Positions 1 through 13,700 of a DNA stretch of 64,000 bases are shown here, piece by piece. The position numbers and the translations under genes were made by a program. The notes below the pieces were generated by a model, which was given only the letters and a program-made list of their open reading frames with translations, searched no databases and was not told the origin of the DNA. Source of the DNA: Glandiceps talaboti (taxonomy: Eukaryota > Hemichordata > Enteropneusta > Spengelidae); contig NC_135554.1 in assembly GCF_964340395.1 (NCBI RefSeq), positions 16,590,092-16,654,091 on the forward strand, in the 5' to 3' direction. The stretch's first letter is position 1. Each line of letters starts with the position of its first letter.

Positions 1-3000
1 AAAATACATAGAGTTTGCCAACAAGCACAGCACTAAACAAACGAAAACAAGGCCTCAACGACTCATAAAACTAACATGTAATAATTTGCACCAATTAAAT
101 TGTTTTATACATGAGTTTTTATTGTAGTTACCGTACTGTTTACCATGCCTCTTATCTAAATGTCTACATTTCAATCTTTTAGTAAAGTAAGGCCGTGTAG
201 TGAGTTAGTCTGTTGTAAAATATTGACGAGCACTTGGTACACAGAAACGGAAAACGGAATGGATTTGAGAGCAAATTAAAATGCATGCCATAAATAGCAG
301 TGTCTTTTTAACACTCGTATATAACGCTTAAGATAGAGTAAATGTTTTTCTAGGGTGCTTTGAATATCGGAAAGTAGAAGATAACAAGTGACCTGGTAGA
401 AGTATGACCTTGTAAAAATCTACCATTGTTCTCCCCTCCTGCTACTCTTATCATCACAGACAGGTGTACCCATCCTAGACAATGTTAATGCTACATCTGG
501 ATCGCGGCATTCGATGGAGAAAAACGCTTTACTTTGTTCACATTCATTGATTGTGTCGTTCTTATCGAGTGTTCGATTCTCCATTAAAAGATTGAGACAA
601 AAACTGTGTGCCTTTCCGAGTAAAAAGCACCAAAATGTTATTTTCAAAGTATGAATGGGCAAAGAAAACAGTTTGGTTTTTTTTTCACATAGACTTTTCA
701 ATAGATCTTCGATTTAATATTCTTGAAAGATAACGAGTATTCTTAATATGCTGATCGCATTTTTTGGTCAAATCGTATCCAAGCACGTAATTCAACAACA
801 TGATTTACGTATTGGCATATTGGGGCAGCGAACAAATATATCGCCAAATGTTTAAATTGCAAGAAAGCTCTCCTTAAGAACTAGGCTTAGTACAGACAAC
901 TGCTAAAAGAAGCATGTGTGCCGTCAATCACCCGCCAACTATACAGATCAGCTTCTCATATAGTGACAAACAATAATATGATTTCAGTCGAGCTAAAACA
1001 CCCATGTCCGTAACGCGCAGACAGACCTTTATCGGTACAAATTTACATATAAATAACACGTAGTTTTGAATCTATAATTATCGTGTCAATTTCTCCTCAC
1101 TGGCTTTCAATATGTACATGTTCGATACCCATCTCGTTGAGATCACATTTGTTGGTACACGGACGACTGTAATAACATCATGCAAATCGGAAAACATTGA
1201 AGACAGAGGAAAAAGAAGGACGTGGAAATCTGTTTTAGCTTATTGAACTGGCAATGCTACTTGAAAAGTTCAATTTTGAAGTAGTTGGTTACTCTTCCAC
1301 TTGGAGTTGTACTTATATTGTCGATATAACATTGTTTTCGAAAATCATGGGACTGTTTGCTATGATTTATTCGTCCTCACTACAGTACAATAGGTTGGTT
1401 TCCAACTACAATTTCCCCTGTTGTTGTTACTAAACACCAAAAAAATAGACCCAACTTTTAGCGACCAGAATAGTTTACGGTTTAAAACACTCTGCTTCAG
1501 GAGTACCATGCATAAGGTAATGCTCCGAAACAGAGACTCGTTCCGGGTGTTTTTTTTTAAAAACCCGATCACTATTATAACTATATCTTCGACTCGAAAG
1601 ATCTTGGATTGCATTCCAAATTAAAGCAAATATTCCAAGTATCTAATGTAGATTTATACTTCGAGATAATAGTCATCCACATTACATTGCCTTAACTCTG
1701 GGCGGCCCACAATCTAATATATGCAGACCGTTCTGTTTTACAACCTGACACGAAGGAGAAGACGATCTGAACGATACCTCCGAAGTTACGATGATTTACG
1801 ATAGTATTTTGAGTCTTTTACGTCGTAGATTTTAACGTGTGAATTTTATGTATTTATTTTAGTTTTACAGACTTCGAAATTTCATATCTAGACTTCAATG
1901 TCGAATATGTATTTCGTCTTCCATTTTTAATCGCTTATGCTAGCTAGACCAATGGGAGTAAACTATCATTGAAAGGGTGTTCATTATTGACCCACATAAA
2001 AGTTTAGTGATTCAGTTTTCATATCTTTTGACAGTTTCGTTTCAGTAGTCCGTACACAGCTAGAGTAAATAGACATATTTTCAAACTTTCATCTTTTATC
2101 AACCAGGTTACTCTACTTGTCAGTCCGTAAGTCTAACTTTCACCATGTGTGACTATCCTAGTGTCACTGGCAGTGTCCGCTTATCCCTGTACCATTTTGT
2201 CAATCTATCTATCCTTCAGTCTGTTTCCAAGCCCCTTTTTTTTCCAAATTCCTGTTTTTTTTGCTTCTGTCCCCTGTTCCCATCTGTGATCCCCCGTTTA
2301 TCTCTCAGGCTCTGTAATCCGGACAATCTCTCTCACCTTGTGCAAAATGCTATTTCTTACTACTTCAACAGAATGCATAAATAAGAAGAAAAAACTTTGA
2401 TTGGAGGTCAAACCCGAATCTATGTAAGTTCAAAATCATACAATGACTCCGGTAAGTCTTACGAATGATACCATAACTTACCCCTCTAGAAGGGGGAGGG
2501 GAGAGGCATATCTCTGACAGCAGAATGTCATCTTTAAAAAAGACAGGTCGACCTCCAAGCAATGAGTTACAGTTCTCATTGACAGTCCGACACTGAATGT
2601 GATCGATAAACTGACCAAACTTTTAAATCCGTCATCTAATCCATGCTACATTGTCGCTTACTCACTCTTTGCGGTATGAATACTGATTTCCTCTTTTGAT
2701 ACTGTATTTCATCTCTTCTACCGTGACTACACACAATGTCAATTCTTATATGATTTAACTTTGTCATAGTCTGGCTGCCAACGTGGTATCTAACTAAACG
2801 TGTGAATAGAGGTGTAAATCGTAACGATACCGTATAGACTAAAATGTTCACGAATACATCACAAAAACATAAAATTTAGTAATGTTACGAAAATTATGGC
2901 TAATTTAGAATTAGGTTTATTAACAACAATTGGTTAGATACGTCTACCAACCACAAAGTTTGTACTGATCCAATTTTCAGACCAAGACGAAAGAATAATA

Positions 3001-5689
3001 AAATATGAGAACTGCTCCGTACAAATAATGAATTTTCAAACAAAAAGAGTATAGAAATATGACAATAAAAATGAGAAAATAGTTACGAGATTAAAGCTTA
3101 CTTATTGTGACATTTGAATCGAATATTTCGTTTTGCTACTACAGGAAGTGAATGCTTCTACGGAAAGTACATTCGAGTATCATACTATAATATTTCCAAA
3201 CTAACAAACAGAAAAGCCACACTTCATTCAAAACTCGGTTCATAAATTGTCGTCTGCTGCTAAGTAGCTGTGATTACACGTCCATAAATCATAACTTTTT
3301 ACAAGATGAATGATATCGAAGGAAGGAATTTCTAGTAGCAAAATGTCTGTACAATATATTAGCATGGTAACTGTCCAATAACCTGTGGTAAGGTTTTTAA
3401 AGAACGGTATACCATATCATTACCAATGTCATAGTTGCATATATATGACATTATATCGGAAGTGTTCTTTTAAATCTTCATTGATATGTCTTGTTCCATG
3501 AATCTACTGAACTCTCCTTAGTCAGCCAACCTTTCTAAGTTTGATAATTGTTACAAATATAAACAGTTCTATTCATACTCAGTCTGGTTCAATGTCAACT
3601 CTTTCAGCTTCGTCCTTGAAGTATAGGTCAAAAGTCACACATTGCTACTGCAAGTTACGCTAAAATCAAAACAGTTGTTTATGTAATTTTTTTTCATTAA
3701 AAAAACGAAAAAGGGAGATAACCGATCCCTGAACATGTTGGTCTTTTTAAAAATACTCTGAATAAGAGCTTATAGTGAGTAAATATACGAGAGTAATACC
3801 ATCAACCAATCAAAAAGCAGCAAGCAATGGCCATAGACCCCTCCCTATATTAGGGAAAATAATGCAAATGTGATTGAACTTGTTCATCTTGCGTTCATCG
3901 CTGTCTGTCTGTCTAACTGCTTGACCGTCTAGTAACTTCTTTTTCTGCCTATCTTTAGTCACTTCTCTCTGAAATAATCGCACTCTTACAGTAACTCCAA
4001 GCGTTTGAAAGACTTGAAGCGATAGTCCTAACGTATTGCAAAAAATAAACCTGGGTCACCTACTAAGTCAACTTGTCTTTCTTTCTGGGGCCAAGTTCAA
4101 GATCTAATCCAATGCTCTTTAAATATGAATTTCCTAAATAATTTATAGAGACAACGTGTGGAGCATCGCTTGTTAATAACGTCAATTTGCCATCGGCCTG
4201 CGGGCACGAGTGTTACTGTCCTTAATACCGAACATCTTTATAAATGCACCGAAAAACAATAATGTAGGTAAATTACATAGAGGACAAAGAGATGATTTCT
4301 GTCGTGAAATTTACGGAAAACGGTGGTATGTAAATATTTCAAGATTGGTCTATGAAAAATAAATGATCATTGGAATAAAAAAAAAAGCACCGACGAACGT
4401 TGTAACTATTCATAAGTCTGCCGACGTAATATGAGGCAAAACAGCTGTGTGATGTTTTCAAACAGAAATCCGTTTTCTGGCTTGTTTTGAAGTTTTTATA
4501 ACAGAAATAATGACAGTAATTATGTCAAGTTGTTTTATATAATCGTTTTCAACAATAAAAACCAAGACGAAGAAGAAAAAAAGTGTAAAAATACAAAGAG
4601 AATGAATAACAAAGCGATGAAGCCAGTCGACCAACCGCAATCTTTGTTGTGGAACAATGGAACGACCGCTCATTATACCAAATTTCTGCAAGCGATGTTT
4701 TACCAAGCTTTCTATTTCGATTGTTATTAAATGGCGGGAAATATTGCCGACAAAAAGTAGACGACCAATCTAATTCCTATGTCGGACCACTTTGCAAGTA
4801 AAGCGAATTTACAAACAAAAGAAATATGGCGAGTACCGCATGAGTTCAAATCCTGTCTCGAGTACGAAGCCACAGAAAAGACGTAAAATCGTAACGGGTA
4901 AATTAGTCGTAACGGCAAACTGTCATCGGTAAAGGATTTGTGCTTAAATATCTTTCTTTACCCGAGGAAGTAATATTACCCGGATTAAAGCCCTAACTGA
5001 AATAGAACTCTGTTAAACTCAGAGGCCATTGTTGGAATATTTATCTGCTTTCATAAGACTAGGAACTGTTCAGGTTTCTGTTGACGTCCGACTCGAAGTC
5101 ATAAAAATGCTCATGACTAGATAAGTTCTCTTGCAATCTTTTGACGTCAGCGTACTGTAACTAGCATTTGACGACTTCAAAGCAAAACTTGACACGAATC
5201 TGGTGAAAAATACCGTCTGACAATAAAGAACATTCTAAATTGGGTGCAACGCTTCTAAGTTTTCGTGATGATCATATTTTGTTTGCCATGAAATATAAGA
5301 TAGAAGACGTGTACACATTTAAGGGGGTCGATTTTTAAAATAAATTCCTTATTCATTATTTGGATTCTGTCTCCGTAATTTGTCCCTTTATTTTCAACAA
5401 CATATTAGTTTGTGATGGAAATTAACACAAAAGAGAAAACAAATATCACGTGAACTAAACACGATTATGGTAATGTTTTATTTAGGTGTGATAGTTGCAT
5501 CGACTAACTTGGACCGACGACAGAAAAATGGAAGTTTATTCCAAAAGCTACTTACTGAGATGAATAATGATTTCAACACACAATGTTGACATAGTCAATC
5601 TGACTCAATTTAATTTTGAATCATTTGACGTAATACTTTAGTTACTATAAATATAGTGTTGACATTATCAGGAAAATACAGAAGCGAAA
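1..5689. other. Non-coding, no gene recognised
   Basis: AT-rich sequence with only short frames and no recognisable domain. It holds the dispersed repeat at 2772-2846 and a small inverted repeat TCCCTA/TAGGGA near 3842. I see nothing else I can support. Confidence 0.6.
2772..2846 (+). repeat. Dispersed repeat, copy 1
   Basis: About 75 bp shares GCCAACGTGGT.TCTAACTAAAC, then GAGGTG.AAATC.TAACGATACC and TATAG with 9325-9405. The matches keep order, with small indels. This is a diverged copy of an unidentified interspersed repeat. Confidence 0.55.
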
Positions 5690-5737
5690 GACACACAGAC
5701 AGATACACAGACAAGACAGACAGACAGACAGACAACG

Positions 5738-5791
<54 letters not shown>

Positions 5792-5793
5792 GC
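5690..5793 (+). repeat. (GACA)n microsatellite
   Basis: An interrupted ACAG/GACA tetranucleotide array. The open frames over it (poly CLSV on one strand, RQTD on the other) come from the repeat and are not genes. Confidence 0.95.
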
Positions 5794-5799
5794 ACAGAC

Positions 5800-8700
5800 A
5801 CAATATTTGGGAGAGGGGGTTCAAATTCGGCGTATTTCGCCAACTCATAGCCGTAAAATCTCCTTCTCGGTACATGTCACAGCTTACCGTTGTACTAGTA
5901 GTCGACCTTCCCTGACAGCTGTAAGTCGACTTTTTACGAACTATCAATATGGAGGCATTCCGACTGCATTTGTAAACATAAAACATTTTGAAAATGAATG
6001 TTTTCCATAAAATAGGCGTAGCTCGCCCACAAAGTAGAGACACACCGCAGTGCCCTAGGCAAAGATTTGCATCTATACAAGCCATTTAATTCAACTGTGT
6101 AGTCCCTATCATGTTGAATACAAGGTAAGAAAATCTATCAGATCGGATGGTCCAATTTCTACTGCACAAAGGGTGCCGTGCTAGGGATTATTGTTCTAGT
6201 ATTGTAAGAGCGTAAATAAGACACTGTGCATTCGAAGACTACAGTAGGCAATGATTGATACTATTACTTTGAGAGAGCGATAAGAAAAGAAGAAATTAGA
6301 TAAATTCACAGCCGGGGGGAATTTACGCTAAAACCTAGGTAATGGTTACGGAGAACGATAAGTAATATTTGGAAAGCACTCGGTCTGGTTCCATATGCCG
6401 CTATAGATCTCCAAGTGGCTACACTAGAAAATGGAGTCTAAGTATCGAATACAATTCAATAATCGTCACCCTCTCGGCCTTGCTCTTTTTTCTTTTCAAA
6501 GACACTGACAATATACAATAACAGAAATCGCAGCGTGGCAATAGAGAAAGAAAACACGTCGGTAGAGTCGATTCATCGATGTGGTCGCCACTCGAGGGCC
6601 CTCTCTCGAAGACTCGTTGTCGATAAACATGCGTTAACGTTACAGATGTTCGTGGTTAAAAAGTGCGATCGAAGGTAGAAAAAAAGCATCGACCAACAAA
6701 TGTAGTTCTACAGAATCGAAATATTTAGATACTGCGGGCATAGAAAAGAAAATCACTTAAACAATATCTTAGTGGAGTTTTTGCAGATGTTCTAACCAAA
6801 AACGATTGTCATGAAGGCACATAACTTTATCAAAATGGAGTAAAGCAAACCACAGCAACAAAATAATGCTGACGGCTAAAGGAACCCTATTACAATGCAT
6901 CACTTTGAGTAACTCATAACAAGGGTTTCGAAATTTGAAACCTGCTTTTCACTCTATTTTGTCCACAGAATCTCTCCTTCTAAAAGTGTGCTATTCGAGT
7001 GAGTAGACGAGGTGAGGGCACCTCTGGTTGCCATGCAAAAGCTGTACGCAATAAAGGAAGTTTTCAGGCCATCTAGTCGCCCTTGTAAACGTAAGCGTCC
7101 TTGTCCGTGGAGATCATAGAAACGACTTGTCGTTAATTTGACCACTACGTGTACATATTCAGGTGATCAACAGTCGTTTCTTGGTCAGCCGTTTATTTTA
7201 TGAATTCCGTCCCAATACTTTACGGAACTAAACGCCACAGCACGCCATAAAACTTTCATTTTTTTCTTTTGTTATGACAATCATCGCGTAAACTCTGGTC
7301 GTAAATAATACCGTTGAAAGTTAGAAATGTTTACAAGAGTTCGATCTAGGGACAGGAAGCCATTCACTGTTTTTACTGTTGTACATAATCATTCCTACAC
7401 CGATAATAAATTATACGACATGAACCAAGCTCAATTTTGTGCCTCTTTATAGACAAAAAATCTTGCTACCTTCTGCCGCATTTACCTCTGGGGTTGAACT
7501 GTGACAAAAAAGTACATTGCATTAGATTTTTGCTAAGCCTTGCTAAGCCGTTCTGGTCCAGTCTAGCACTGTCTGTGTAGTTGTAATGCTGGGCAGACGC
7601 GTTGAAAATGACAGCTTTCGAAACCCCCGTATTTGTCACTTGATGGAGTACTATAATTAGACAGCTTAACTTGTGAACAGTTCAAATTACTAGCAGCTTA
7701 CACGATATGTTTTTAAAAAGGTTGTCTTTGTTCGCTGCAATCACCAATAGTCGAGGGAATCCCTGTACGTAACATATGTCCTACACAACGGCTAACGTGC
7801 ACATTAAAAACTATTTTACTTCCAATATCCAAGCCGGCGAATGTATTCAAATATGCTGTTAATGAGGGGGCAATCATTGCCATCACGCTTACTGAGAGAA
7901 CTGTAGCAGAAAATCACACTTCTAAAAATATTACCTTTCGTGACGTTAAATATTGTTTTATTGCAGCCCGACACAGCTACCGAGTACTTGTCGACGAATC
8001 ATGTCCACTTTCAAACTGTATTTTCACATAAAACACATTACAATAAAATCCCTAATTCAATTTATTTCCTATTTTCGTCGAGATGACAAAAAGTGTGCCT
8101 ATAGAGGCGAAGGATTATGGTTGGCTAACATACGTTATGGAGGAAATGATGATGAAATTAAAGGCACAGAAAAGAGACGTCTTTTACACTGACTAAATCC
8201 TAGTATCCTCATTCAAACGATACAGCAATAGATTCGCTTGGTTGCCTCGTTTATTGCGTTTGCTAATGTTAGGACAGTGAGACGCTTCTTTGCTCAAAAC
8301 CGCTATCTTCACTCTCCGAGATCTCATATTAATTTCCGTGGTTTCATTTTTTTTTCATTTCGGTGAATCCTTATCTCTTTACGTTGGTATACTGTAGTAG
8401 TGACACAGTCCAGTGCTCAAACAAAGTAGACGGCAAATGTAACTATAATATCATGGGTGTGACGGTATCACTCGATGTGATTCATCGTTCCTCGGTAATT
8501 CGTTACATTTTCTCGCCATCTGAACTGTTATCTACCATGACACAAGAAAAGCAGAAAAGAAGTGCCAGCCGGTGTTTTCCTAAATAAATTAACGAAATTT
8601 ACTGAAAGTCGAGTTATCGACAGCAGTCCTTTAATACTTTTTTTTTCTTTTTGTTGTAGTGGATGGTGAATCGTGCCTAGCTGACACGTGTCCATTCTCC

Positions 8701-9324
8701 ACGGACGGGGAAAAGAGCGTCAAGCGATAATGCAAACGATAGAGACGACCCGAGACATCTGAAAGAAAAATGGTCCACTTTTCAATTTAATAATTGATAA
8801 TTTCTCGCCTTTTGTTTTCATATTTGGGGTGTATTTTCGCACTTGGTCGCCCGCGAAGGGAAAACAGTTTATGGTTGCTGAGATCAGCCTTCGAAGGCAG
8901 AGATGAGTACAATGGGTCTGTCGTTGATATATATATGTACAATACATATCCCTATATAAAATTATGTGACCATAACAAGGACGACTATTCAATTCACGAA
9001 ATTGTCCCGAAAATTGCTCTAATAAACTCTAATAAAGTTGTTTGTCTCATGTGACAGGGACATGATAGGCAAATCGCGAACGCGTGACGTGTGAATTTGG
9101 CAAGTTTTTCCCTGTGGACAAGGGGGGACGTGAGGATGTGATTGCCGTGACGAGACAAGCGTGTGCCGTGCATAATAGACAGGGATAATAGAACTTTAAA
9201 AACTTGTCAGTTGTCATCTTTTCCCAGGGAGATGAGGAACCTCTTTTTGTTAAAATGTGTATGTTGTCTGACTGTTTCTGCAGCCCTTTGCATGACATTG
9301 AAATTACAAGTTAGATTAATCTTG
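5800..9324. other. Non-coding, no gene recognised
   Basis: Short frames only, the longest near 90 codons, without domain signature or convincing splice pairs. Confidence 0.6.
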
Positions 9325-9405
9325 ACGCCAACGTGGTCTCTAACTAAACACGTGAGTGGATGAGAGGTGCAAATCTTAACGATACCCTATAGGAATTAGA
9401 CTAAA
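9325..9405 (+). repeat. Dispersed repeat, copy 2
   Basis: This is a same-strand relative of the segment at 2772-2846, about 6.5 kb away, with an extra GGATGA-like insertion before GAGGTG. It lies just 5' of a long compound microsatellite, which suggests that the interspersed element and the microsatellite may have arrived together. Confidence 0.55.
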
Positions 9406-9415
9406 GTTAGATTAA

Positions 9416-9443
9416 TGTCTGTCTGTCTGTCTGCCTGCCTGCC

Positions 9444-9474
<31 letters not shown>

Positions 9475-9645
9475 ATGTATGTTTGTTTGTTTGTTTGCAT
9501 GTATGTATGTATGTATGTATGTATGTATGTATGTATGTATGTATGTATGTATGTATGTATGTATGTACATGTATGTATGTATGTATGTATGTATGTATGT
9601 ATGTATGTATGTATGTATGTATGTATGTATGTATGTATGTTTGTA
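9416..9645 (+). repeat. Compound (CTGT)n-(GTTT)n-(GTAT)n microsatellite
   Basis: An ordered array: CTGT/CTGC units to about 9476, a short GTTT patch, then about 140 bp of GTAT. Apparent proteins of repeated MYVC are repeat translations. Confidence 0.95.
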
Positions 9646-10433
9646 TTTATAGAATGGGTGTATGGATTCTCATGTCAATGTTTATTTGTGTATGTTTGTC
9701 TATGGGGATATCTGTGGTATGAATGGCCAATCTGTAACATGCATGCAATGTGATTGGTCCTTTCAAAGAGTTTAAAATAAGACAGACAGTCTGAAGAGAG
9801 GCCGGTGGTTTTCACCTAAAAGTATTCAATTTCGCATCTGTTGGCTTCCGGGTACTTTTACGGTCCATCACAGCAAAAGGTCGGAACGCTGGGTGCAGAA
9901 AATAATCTCTAGTTACAATGGACAATGAACAAGTACTGCTATAGTCATTATCAGGTAGTCTTGTCTCATTGAGTAACACCCAAAACCTGGCAGGGAAAAT
10001 CGATGTTAAATGGCATATAATTGAACATTTCAGACAAAATATTATTGGATATTGAAAATGCTTGTAACATACAATTCAACACGCATTAGCGTGCGATGAC
10101 AAACAGATGAGGGAGATGCGGCGAATGGTGCAAACAAACATCCAACTTAGTAAGTACTTTTCATCTGTACATACCTGTGGCGCGGAGGCTGAAAAGTGAC
10201 ATACTCCGTCTAATAGATAGCCCAGTCACATACAAATTTCCTTTTATCATCAAATAAAAAGGACATAGTAGGCCCTAGTACGCAAAGTAAAGACCATCTT
10301 TCTCTCCGTTTGTGATCCAATTGTTTCATTTATGTAGGAAACCACGGGATTTCCTAGCCATTATATATGGTTCATCAATGCAGTAGGGGGTTTTAAACAT
10401 TGATACATGAAGAAACTTACAATTTACAATAGC

Positions 10434-10436
<3 letters not shown>
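9646..10436. other. Non-coding spacer between microsatellites
   Basis: No frame of interest. A small CACGC/GCGTG hairpin lies near 10081. Confidence 0.6.
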
Positions 10437-10528
<92 letters not shown>

Positions 10529-10705
10529 CAGAGAGAGGGGGAGAGGGGGAGAGACAGAGAGAGGGGAGAGAGGGAGAGATAGACAGAAGAGAGAAAGGGG
10601 AGAGGGCGAGAGAAAGACAGACAAGCAGACAGACAGACAGACAGACATATAGATAGTAAGATAGATAGATACTTCCTAGATAGATAGATAAAGAGGCAGA
10701 CAGAG
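10437..10705 (+). repeat. (GA)n microsatellite grading into purine-rich and (GACA)/(GATA) repeats
   Basis: About 90 bp of pure GA/AG, then about 95 bp of GAGAGGGG-like purine tract, then CAGA and GATA units. The strand asymmetry (almost no pyrimidines from 10437 to 10620) makes triplex-type structure conceivable. No coding value. Confidence 0.95.
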
Positions 10706-13700
10706 GTGGCCATCGGTTGCTATGTACATTATTTGTACCTCCTAGGTATGTATTTAGCCTATGAGTATTCCAAGTTCACAGTAATATATACGCCAATATG
10801 TAGACTCTGAAACTAGTATTTTTAGCTTGGTCAACAGCAATTGACTAAATATATACCTAGCGTAATTGACTATTGAACTTGGCTTTGTGATAGTATGGTT
10901 GATTAAATGGCTGTCAAACGTAGCTTTAATAAAATTCTCAAATGCTTGTACAATCACTTCAACTGAAAGGGGGTGTTTTGGGGGTCTCCTTTCGTGAGTA
11001 CATGGAACAAATTTCAAGACGATTTTATTTGCAATTCTAATCCCTTTATTTCATTGGAAAGACATCAAGGTGAAGACCATGTCTATGAAAATATTTGTAA
11101 ATACCATGTTTTACATTGATCTAATAAATCGAATGAAAAGTTTGAGATGTGATAAGAATTACCAGAAAAAGAAGATAAAGAGGTAAATTAAATTACGTAG
11201 AATAGCACTGTTAGTACTGGTGCTTTTAATCAAATTCTTTAATTTCATTGGTAGTTTCGTTCGGAGACACGTCAATTCAGACCACAAAAATCTTGACCCA
11301 CCAGTTCAATAAAATTTCAGCCTGTGTCCTATGACCGTTGCTCCGAGAAAAAAAGTTAAATTCAAAATTTTGTAACTGCGGTGTTCATTCCATGATGCAA
11401 GCATGTAGTCACATGACCGTGGAACATGCGTTATACGACGTGATTTGAGTATTTTGATTGTACAAACACCCAGGTAGATATTGAATAATCGTAAAACTTG
11501 ATACGACACATCATCCAACATGTGTGCGTCTACTAATGGTGTCTACTGTGCAGAGATTAAGGTCAACTTTGTGTGACCCTACAGATACAGTATTATATCA
11601 GTCCATTGCTAGTCCCTCTGTCACAGAAACAAATCAATCGAACAAACAAACAAACAGGTAAACAAAGAAGAATTGTAATTGCTTATTTCTACCTTGCAGT
11701 TTGTATTTTGTCGTAAGCATTCCAGCAGACTATCAAAAATGGTGCACACATTTCGATGACCATGACTGAGTACAAAGGTGAAAGGTGACGGTTGTCTCAA
11801 GCTTGTTCACTTTGAAATGACCTTTCAACTCGAAGAGAGAAATCAGAGAATACATTCCAAAGCACAATGTTCATTCGAATTCAAGAGTTTAAGCCTTTAG
11901 CAAAGTAGTACAAAATGACGTCATTAAAACAGTGTAATTGACATCATCAAAATTTGGGGATACTGGAAACGTAACTGTGTTTTCATGGCGATTTACGTGT
12001 TCTTCCAAAAAGTAGCATCGTCTGTGTTAATGATATTTCACAAATCTTGATATTTTGCTATAATCCATATCAAATAAAGTAGAAATAGTCAACTGTTTTC
12101 TGGCCAATGTCAAAGAAAGAATCATGGGTTGGAAGGGAAAGAATTCGTTTCAATTTGAGTCGTTTGCTAGGCACGATGGCCCCTTCACTTAAGTTTCAGG
12201 TCATCCCGTACAAAACGAAAATCTGGTACGGGGTACTGACCGGACCTGGTACTTTAGGTGTTTTCGAGAATTCACTTTGTTTACACTACGACACAGGGTA
12301 ACAGGTGTTTAAAATAATCATGTCGAGTGTGTGTGTGTGTGTGTGTGTCTGTGTGGAGGGGTATGTGAGAGAAAACCGTGACGTCATAGTTGTCTAGTCT
12401 GCATGCTGTCAGACAAGGTAAATGAACACTTGAGGAGTCAATGCACGAACAAACAAAACAACAAGAACAAGAACGATGGTGTCGGTGTAAATGAAAATAG
12501 AACGAGTAGCGAATTTAGACTGGATGAGTAACAGTTTAAAGACTAGTAAGAGTTTAGATTATACAATACAATAAATGAATATCAACATATAAATTAGCAT
12601 ACTGACGTAGACAGCACACTTGACATTGGAATTGACAGTAAAGTGTCCACCATATTACCAGCTACTGAACACGTGCTGCATAGTCCGAAATGTGTACAGT
12701 TTCACTGTTTTAATATTATAGCTGATGAAATCAAATACATGTAACATGAAATGTTCAGTTTAAAATCAAGGCTTCCTTTCAGGTTACATGCACCAGAGTT
12801 CTGCTCGATAACCGTCTTGGTCCAAGCAACTGTAAATACTTTTTTAATTCCGGATGCTACACATGGGGAAACAATTGGTCTTGAAAAAAAACAGACGGGT
12901 CAACTGAACGATAGATTTTGAAAGCATAAATTCAACATGTCAAACAATCTATAGTCACTCATTTGTAGGAGTTCATATGATATTGAAAAAAGAAGAAGCT
13001 GGAGAAGTACGTTTTTTTTTTATCTGAACGTATGTATGGCTGACGACAATCTCTGGCCAATTTGAGAGTAGAATTTAGCTAATAGGTAATTAAGAAATCT
13101 CCTCAACATACTAGAATGAGAGATGTACACTTATGATTACTTTTCAGAACGGATAAAAATGTATCAATTTCTTCTAATTGCCAGCCATCCAGCTTTTCAA
13201 AACAGCAGGTATTTCGTTCAGAGCGCTTACTGGCTTACTATGGCTTTTTTGTGTCGAGAAGAGTTATGGTATTAAGTTGATTGTATGTTCACTTGTCCGA
13301 CTAAGTGTTGTTCTATTAAAGGCTTTGTGTTCGGCACGGCACCTCGCTGCGACGCCGGGGAAATACGGGGTTTTGTGAAATCTCGTCGCCTCCATCAATC
13401 TATACTGGTGCTCATTTCCCTAGAGTTTTTTACACGGCTCTACGGATGACACCATACTCAAGGGGTTGTACACTCACTCAGCGGGGTAGGATCGAGATCG
13501 CGCGTTCCGTGTTAACTGATTGTATACATGACATTATTAAAACACCTTTACAACAAAGTACCTAATAGTACGGTAACGCTGTTTATCTCTCTTCCCATAT
13601 AAAATGAATACGAGACGTACACTTCTTTCAGTCATTACAAATTCTCATGTTACCTTTTTTTTACGTATAAACGTTGGCTTCCATTTCAATCATCATAACA

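Noticed and set aside
4790-4865. B-box-like GTTCAAATCC suggesting a tRNA gene
   Set aside because: No A box at the right distance and no cloverleaf pairing.
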